A stretch of DNA of 64,000 nucleotides from Paenisporosarcina quisquiliarum_A. GTDB taxonomy: Bacteria > Bacillota > Bacilli > Bacillales_A > Planococcaceae. A program made the translations under genes and the position numbers. The notes beneath the pieces are model-generated. The model was not told where the DNA came from, made no database searches, and saw only the letters and a program-made list of their open reading frames with translations. Position 1 is the first letter of the stretch; each line of letters begins with the position of its first letter. Where the stretch lies: NCBI RefSeq assembly GCF_043641925.1, contig NZ_JBHZRU010000018.1, forward strand, positions 13,648-77,647, given 5' to 3'. Shown here in pieces: positions 59,764 through 64,000 of the stretch.

Positions 59764-60415
59764 TGACCTTCAACCTCCTTTCAATCACTTTGCCAATGGA
59801 GGATAGAACAAAGACCATCAACCAGTAAATGAATCCGACAAAAAGCAAAGGTTCAAAACTACGGTAGATGTCTGATCCCACTACTTGAGCACGACGCATT
59901 AAGTCTAATACCGAGATCGTTGATACAAGTGCAGACTCTTTCGTCAATGTGATGACTTCGTTCATAAGCGCAGGTAAAATATTTTTAAAAGCTTGCGGTA
60001 AAATGATATCTTTCATCATTTGTTTATAAGGGATACCTAGTGCCATAGCAGCTTCTGTTTGGCCTTTATCGACTGCTTGAATGCCCGCGCGAATAATTTC
60101 GGATATATATGCAGCTGAATTTAGGCCGAAAGCTAAAATAGCTGATAAAAATGGAGAAATATCATAACCAGTCAGTTGCGGAATAGCAAAATAGAAAATC
60201 ATCAACTGAAGGATTAACGGCGTGCCTCGAAAAATGGATGTATAAACGATGGCAAACCAATTTAATAGTTTAATCGAACCAATCTTACATAATGCTAAGA
60301 GTGTTCCTAATATAAACCCGAAAATTAATGCAACAAATACAAATTTTAACGTTACCCAAATTCCTTCTAACATAAAAGGAATATAAGGCGTGATTTGACC
60401 AAAGTCTAAATTCAT
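59756..60415 (-). CDS. artQ: Arginine ABC transporter permease ArtQ
   Basis: Permease subunit, 219 residues (B. subtilis ArtQ is also 219). Five helices; family motifs IWVTLKFVFVALIFGFI, IFRGTPLILQLMIFYFAIPQ, and EAA loop EAAMALGIPYKQMMKDIILP. It follows the binding protein by 39 bases and overlaps the ATPase gene. Confidence 0.87.
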   Translation of the reverse strand: MNLDFGQITPYIPFMLEGIWVTLKFVFVALIFGFILGTLLALCKIGSIKLLNWFAIVYTSIFRGTPLILQLMIFYFAIPQLTGYDISPFLSAILAFGLNSAAYISEIIRAGIQAVDKGQTEAAMALGIPYKQMMKDIILPQAFKNILPALMNEVITLTKESALVSTISVLDLMRRAQVVGSDIYRSFEPLLFVGFIYWLMVFVLSSIGKVIERRLKVSD

Positions 60416-60454
60416 GCCTTACACCTCATTTCTATATTTTACTTTCACGCAAAC

Positions 60455-61240
60455 TTATTCTTCTTTCAACCATTTGTCTTTCAATTCTTGTAGCTTGCCG
60501 TTTTCTTCAGCTTCTTTTAAGATTTCATTTACTTGGTCAACCAGTTCACTACCCTTAGGGAATGCAACTGCCATACCAGGAGAACTACTTGTTGGATCGT
60601 CGAAGCCAGCTAAGCCTTGTTCTTCGATGTACCCTTGAGCTACAGCCTTATCCATATAAGCAACATCAATTTTTTTAGACAATAACTCTTGAATCAGAAC
60701 GTTTGAGTTATCCACTGCTTTCATTTCAAAATCTACTGTTTCTTTTTGAATTTTCTTAGCACCATCTTCTTGAATTGTGCCTAATTGAACGCCAAGTGAT
60801 TTGCCTTTTAAGTCTTCGATCGTTTTAATATCCGAATCTTTTAGTGTAATAAACATTTCACCTGAATGATTGTATTCTGTAGAAAAATCGACATTTTCCT
60901 TACGTTTATCTGTTGCTGACATACCGGATAACACCATATCAATTCGTTCTGTTTGCAATGCACCAATCAAGCCATCAAATTTCATATCTTGTATTTTTAA
61001 TTCATATCCCAATTCATCGGCGATGTAATTAGCTAAATCGATATCAAAACCTTCAAAGTTCCCTTCAACATCTCGTGACTCGAACGGTGGGAAATCAGCT
61101 GAAGTTGCCATTTCTATTACCTTTTTCTCCCCATCAGTTGAAGAGTTTGCATCCTCATTTGTAGAAGACTCTCCTCCACAAGCACCAAGAAGCAGTGCAC
61201 TAATTGTTATCGTTCCTACTAGACCCCATTTTTTCAACAT
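60455..61240 (-). CDS. artP: Arginine/polar amino-acid ABC transporter substrate-binding lipoprotein ArtP
   Basis: Family 3 solute-binding lipoprotein, 261 residues, lipobox LLLGAC. Ligand-binding motifs: ATSADFPPFESRDVEGNFEG, FDIDLANYIADEL, IDMVLSGMSATDKRKENVDF. AGGAGG lies before the ATG at 61240. It heads a three-gene operon (artPQR order). A paralog with the same length heads the importer at 43 kb. Confidence 0.87.
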   Translation of the reverse strand: MLKKWGLVGTITISALLLGACGGESSTNEDANSSTDGEKKVIEMATSADFPPFESRDVEGNFEGFDIDLANYIADELGYELKIQDMKFDGLIGALQTERIDMVLSGMSATDKRKENVDFSTEYNHSGEMFITLKDSDIKTIEDLKGKSLGVQLGTIQEDGAKKIQKETVDFEMKAVDNSNVLIQELLSKKIDVAYMDKAVAQGYIEEQGLAGFDDPTSSSPGMAVAFPKGSELVDQVNEILKEAEENGKLQELKDKWLKEE

Positions 61241-61296
61241 GTATATTCCTCCTTGTTAATGTATATTTATGCGATTAAATGGATTTTAACACGCTA

Positions 61297-61326
61297 TTTA
61301 TAACGTGTATAGTATTTTTATTCAAA
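61297..61326 (-). promoter_or_regulatory. artPQR promoter with ARG-box-like site
   Basis: Minus strand: TTGAAT (-35, 61320-61325), 17-base spacer, TATAAA (-10, 61297-61302). The 11-base stretch TGAATAAAAAT (61314-61324) equals the core of the AhrC/ArgR ARG box and overlaps the -35, so an arginine repressor could shut the operon. Confidence 0.65.
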
Positions 61327-61459
61327 AATTAAAAGTTCCATAATTCTGAAAACTGATGATTAAGCATATGTATTGGAGAGGTTGAAGGGACTAAAAGAGT
61401 TTATTCGAAATGATATTGTGAATAAATATGCATAAACGAAGATTTGATTCATTGTCGAA

Positions 61460-61498
61460 TAAAACCCCGCAGGGTATATGTTTTGACACGGGGCTTTG
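61460..61498. terminator. Hairpin between artP and the rhodanese gene
   Basis: AAACCCCG and CGGGGCTTT pair; T-rich on both sides. Both neighbours point away from it, so it may simply insulate the two promoters. The rest of the 61241-61546 gap holds the artPQR promoter and nothing else I can name. Confidence 0.5.
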
Positions 61499-61546
61499 TA
61501 TCATTACAATAAGGATTAGAAACAAATACGAATGTTGGAGGAAAAT

Positions 61547-61909
61547 ATGAAAAAATTAGTAGTTTTGATTGCCATTGTTACATTATTTCTTGCTGCATGT
61601 GGATCAGAAAATAGTTATGAAACCATTGAAATAGATACGATTCCACAAAAAATCGAGGAAGGGTACCAAGTGTTAGATGTTAGAGAGCTGTCTGAATATG
61701 ACATGGGACATATTGTTGGTGCAGAAAATAAGCCGCTTTCTGAATTAAAAGCTGGTAACTTTGAAGGTTTGGATTCAAGTGAAAAGTATGTGGTAATTTG
61801 CCAAAGTGGGAATCGATCTAAAGAAGCTAGTGAAATCTTAACTGGTGAAGAATACTCAATCTTAAATGTTGCTACAGGCATGTCATCTTGGACTGGGGAA
61901 ATCGAATAG
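61547..61909 (+). CDS. Rhodanese-like lipoprotein
   Basis: A 120-residue surface lipoprotein; signal peptide with lipobox FLAAC, then one rhodanese domain with QVLDVRELSEYDMGHIVGA and the active-site loop VICQSGNRSKEAS holding the sulfur-accepting Cys. Likely moves sulfane sulfur outside the membrane; partner unknown. ATG 61547 has GGAGG upstream. Confidence 0.87.
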   Translation: MKKLVVLIAIVTLFLAACGSENSYETIEIDTIPQKIEEGYQVLDVRELSEYDMGHIVGAENKPLSELKAGNFEGLDSSEKYVVICQSGNRSKEASEILTGEEYSILNVATGMSSWTGEIE

Positions 61910-62034
61910 TATCGACCGAATTGTTAGGTATTTCAAGTTTTAGCATATTAACTAGTTCTATAAGTTGAATTCATTTGCCCGCTTGAGCATACTAAATGAA
62001 AGATACATAAATTCATTTAGTAGGATGTGAAGCG

Positions 62035-63102
62035 ATGTTTTTGGCGTGGAATGAAATTAAGAAAAACAAACTCCGGTTTGTATTAATCACTGGTGTGTTA
62101 ATGCTTGTTTCTTATTTAGTCTTTTTCTTATCTGGTCTAGCAAACGGACTAGAGAGCTTGAATCGAGAAGCGGTCGATAAGTGGGATGCTACGGGGATCG
62201 TTTTAACAGAGGAATCGGATAAGAGCATGCCTCAATCTTCAATGACAATTGAAGATGCAGACACGATTGATGCGAATGAAATTGCTATTATTGGTCAATT
62301 AAACGCAGTTGCCACAAGTGCAGAAAATAAAGCAAATGTCGCCATTTTTGGGATTGAAGAAGACAGCTTTATTATGCCTGAAGTAACTGAAGGTGAAAGC
62401 TTCTCAAATGAAAATGAAGTCATTGCCAGTGATACATTACTAGAAGAAGGATTTAAACTTGGCGATGAATTAGAATTATCATCTACTGATGAAGTGTTGA
62501 AAATTGTCGGATTTACAGAGTCAGCAAGATTTAATGCAGCACCAGTGTTGTATGGCGATTTATCGACTTTCCAACGAGTGAAATTCGGTGAGGCAGCTGA
62601 CGAAAATGAGAACCAAATTAATGCAGCGGTTATTCGAACGGACGATCTGTCGAAAGTAACAATTGATGATAACTTTGAATTAATAGAAACCGAAACATTT
62701 ATCGAAAATCTACCTGGTTATACGGAACAAAGTTTAACACTCACGTTTATGATTTATTTCTTATTTGTTATTTCATCTGTGATTGTGGCAATATTCCTTT
62801 ATGTATTAACGGTACAAAAAATAAGTATGTTTGGTGTAATGAAAGCACAAGGAATATCAAACCGATATCTTGCGAATTCTGTTGTTGCCCAAACATTTAT
62901 ATTAGCAGCAATTGGGGTAGTGGTAGGATTTGGGTTAACATTGTTAACTGGAGCATTTCTACCCGCGGCAGTTCCAGTAGCCTTTGACCTTGTAACCATG
63001 ATGATTTACGGACTAGTATTAATAGCAGTTGCCATAGTTGGCGCAGTATTTTCTGTCTGGACCATTGTGAAAATTGATCCACTGAAAGCGATAGGGGGCT
63101 AA
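62035..63102 (+). CDS. FtsX-like ABC permease, HrtB-like
   Basis: A 355-residue membrane protein with one N-terminal helix (about 16-36), a 200-residue extracellular domain and three C-terminal helices of the FtsX fold (SVIVAIFLYVLTVQKISMFG, VMKAQGISNRYL, IVKIDPLKAIGG end). Size and motifs resemble HrtB, the permease of heme exporters HrtBA. The ATPase gene follows in 3 bases. Heme as substrate is an inference; no HssRS two-component genes are in the window. Confidence 0.78.
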   Translation: MFLAWNEIKKNKLRFVLITGVLMLVSYLVFFLSGLANGLESLNREAVDKWDATGIVLTEESDKSMPQSSMTIEDADTIDANEIAIIGQLNAVATSAENKANVAIFGIEEDSFIMPEVTEGESFSNENEVIASDTLLEEGFKLGDELELSSTDEVLKIVGFTESARFNAAPVLYGDLSTFQRVKFGEAADENENQINAAVIRTDDLSKVTIDDNFELIETETFIENLPGYTEQSLTLTFMIYFLFVISSVIVAIFLYVLTVQKISMFGVMKAQGISNRYLANSVVAQTFILAAIGVVVGFGLTLLTGAFLPAAVPVAFDLVTMMIYGLVLIAVAIVGAVFSVWTIVKIDPLKAIGG

Positions 63103-63105
63103 ACC

Positions 63106-63774
63106 ATGGCTGTATTGGAATTAAATCAAGTTACGAAATCCTTCGGTGAAGGTCATAAAAAAGTAGAGGCTATGAAAGAAACAGAGTTTAAAGCTGAAAA
63201 AGGTGAATTGATTGCCGTCATCGGTCCTTCTGGTTCAGGGAAAAGTACATTTTTAACCGTTGCTGGAGGTCTTCAAACTCCTACTAGTGGAGAAGTGATT
63301 ATAAACAATCAAAACATTACAAAGCTGGCTGAAAAGAAGAGGTCAAATATTCGATTACAGGAAATTGGTTTTATTCTGCAGTCTTCAAATCTTGTCCCGT
63401 TCCTAACAGTGGACAACCAAATGCGGTTGCTCGATAAGGTGAAAAAAGGCAATATGACGAAGGAAGAGTTAGAGCAATTGTATAATGATCTAGGGATTTA
63501 TGACTTGAAGCAAAAGTATCCGTCAGATTTATCGGGTGGTGAGCGACAACGTGTGGCAATCGCCAAATCCTTATATAGTAACCCATCCATCCTCTTAGCA
63601 GATGAGCCGACAGCATCTCTTGACTCAGATCGAGCATATGAAGTAATGGAGCTTTTGCAAACAGAAACGAAGAATAAAAACACCACAACGATTGTCGTTA
63701 CTCACGATACTCGTCTCATCGATTATTGTGATAAAGTATTCAAAATGACAGATGGTGTACTCGCCTTACAATAA
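63106..63774 (+). CDS. ABC transporter ATP-binding protein, HrtA/LolD type
   Basis: A 222-residue ATPase, the same size as HrtA (221). Walker A GPSGSGKST, Q-loop FILQSSNLVPFLTV, signature LSGGERQRVAIAKSL, Walker B ILLADEPTASLDSD. Belongs to the MacB/LolD/HrtA group that pairs with FtsX-like permeases. It starts 3 bases after the permease stop, so the two are co-translated, and a terminator follows. Confidence 0.88.
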   Translation: MAVLELNQVTKSFGEGHKKVEAMKETEFKAEKGELIAVIGPSGSGKSTFLTVAGGLQTPTSGEVIINNQNITKLAEKKRSNIRLQEIGFILQSSNLVPFLTVDNQMRLLDKVKKGNMTKEELEQLYNDLGIYDLKQKYPSDLSGGERQRVAIAKSLYSNPSILLADEPTASLDSDRAYEVMELLQTETKNKNTTTIVVTHDTRLIDYCDKVFKMTDGVLALQ

Positions 63775-63779
63775 TAATA

Positions 63780-63811
63780 AAAGGACCTTTCCATTATCGG
63801 GAAGGTCCTTT
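63780..63811 (+). terminator. Terminator after the HrtBA-like pair
   Basis: AAAGGACCTTTCC and GGGAAGGTCCTTT pair with one G-U. A short T-run follows. Confidence 0.82.
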
Positions 63812-63847
63812 CATGTTGTCGATAATTAAGAATGTAAATTCCATTGC

Positions 63848-63931
63848 GACGGACGCTTTCCGCGTGCACAACTTCAGCCGCATCCCTCGCGATGCTCAGT
63901 CTAGGGTCTTCAGTTCGTGCTGATTGAGGCC
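63848..63931 (-). repeat. Dispersed intergenic repeat, family A, copy 4
   Basis: On the minus strand it matches copy 1 closely: AACTGAAGACCCTAGACTGA, GCATCGCGAGGGA, GCGGCTGAA and CGGAAAGCGTCC. The remaining bases to the window end show no gene. Confidence 0.82.
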
Positions 63932-64000
63932 ACTGAAAAAGACATGTTTTTTGGCTATCTATAAGTTTGGAGTATCATAAAAATAAAAAAAGGGACTTTA

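Overview
The window reads as a chromosomal segment of a low-GC, endospore-forming Firmicute of the order Bacillales, most likely a relative of Planococcaceae such as Sporosarcina, Paenisporosarcina, Psychrobacillus or Lysinibacillus. The genus is an inference. Support comes from strong AGGAGG-type ribosome binding sites, frequent TTG/GTG starts, a dpp-ykf cluster in the same order as in Bacillus subtilis, and several sporulation-linked families (a Spo0E-like phosphatase, a KinB-like kinase, a YhcN-type lipoprotein). I see no rRNA, tRNA, CRISPR array or prophage.

Region 1 (1-8.6 kb) is a dpp-ykf operon: the tail of a permease gene, dppC, dppD, dppE, ykfA (LD-carboxypeptidase), ykfB (L-Ala-D/L-Glu epimerase), ykfC (NlpC/P60 endopeptidase) and ykfD, followed by a ykhA-like thioesterase. 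It imports murein peptides and breaks them down. Region 2 (8.9-20.9 kb) is mixed housekeeping: acetyltransferase, TSUP exporter, an ABC exporter pair, quinone-type oxidoreductase, a HemAT-like oxygen sensor, M15 peptidase, alkyltransferase-like protein, RocB, and a CapA-type lipoprotein.

Region 3 (20.9-28.3 kb) holds the two most interesting loci. A short MutS2-type ATPase gene sits behind a 480-base leader with a good promoter, a 7-codon leader ORF, long-range pairing and an intrinsic terminator just before its ribosome binding site, which is the layout of ribosome-sensing attenuation. Then a secreted subtilisin lies divergent to an NprR/PlcR-like HTH-TPR regulator, which is followed by a 42-codon gene for a secreted peptide ending in AIRPPV. 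This looks like a self-contained peptide quorum-sensing circuit for an exoprotease.

Region 4 (28.6-35.3 kb) is accessory: small, mostly membrane or lipoprotein genes, nearly all on the minus strand. Several have a two-part palindromic repeat at or just beyond the 3-prime end, and one gene is broken by a one-base homopolymer frameshift. Region 5 (35.8-42.8 kb) has a HAD phosphatase, an MFS/acetyltransferase pair, cysteine synthase and a MecA/PBP3-like transpeptidase.

Region 6 (43-51 kb) has an amino-acid ABC importer, an IS200/IS605-type tnpB element, and a LytS-LytT-CstA module resembling pyruvate-sensing BtsSR-BtsT, with a perfect cre match before cstA. Region 7 (51-64 kb) carries BioY with a BirA-like operator, a KinB-like kinase, lipoproteins, a 21-bp tandem repeat, an ArtPQR-type arginine importer with an ARG-box match over its promoter, a rhodanese lipoprotein and an HrtBA-like export pair. 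Six dispersed palindromic repeats (two related families) lie in intergenic gaps across the window.
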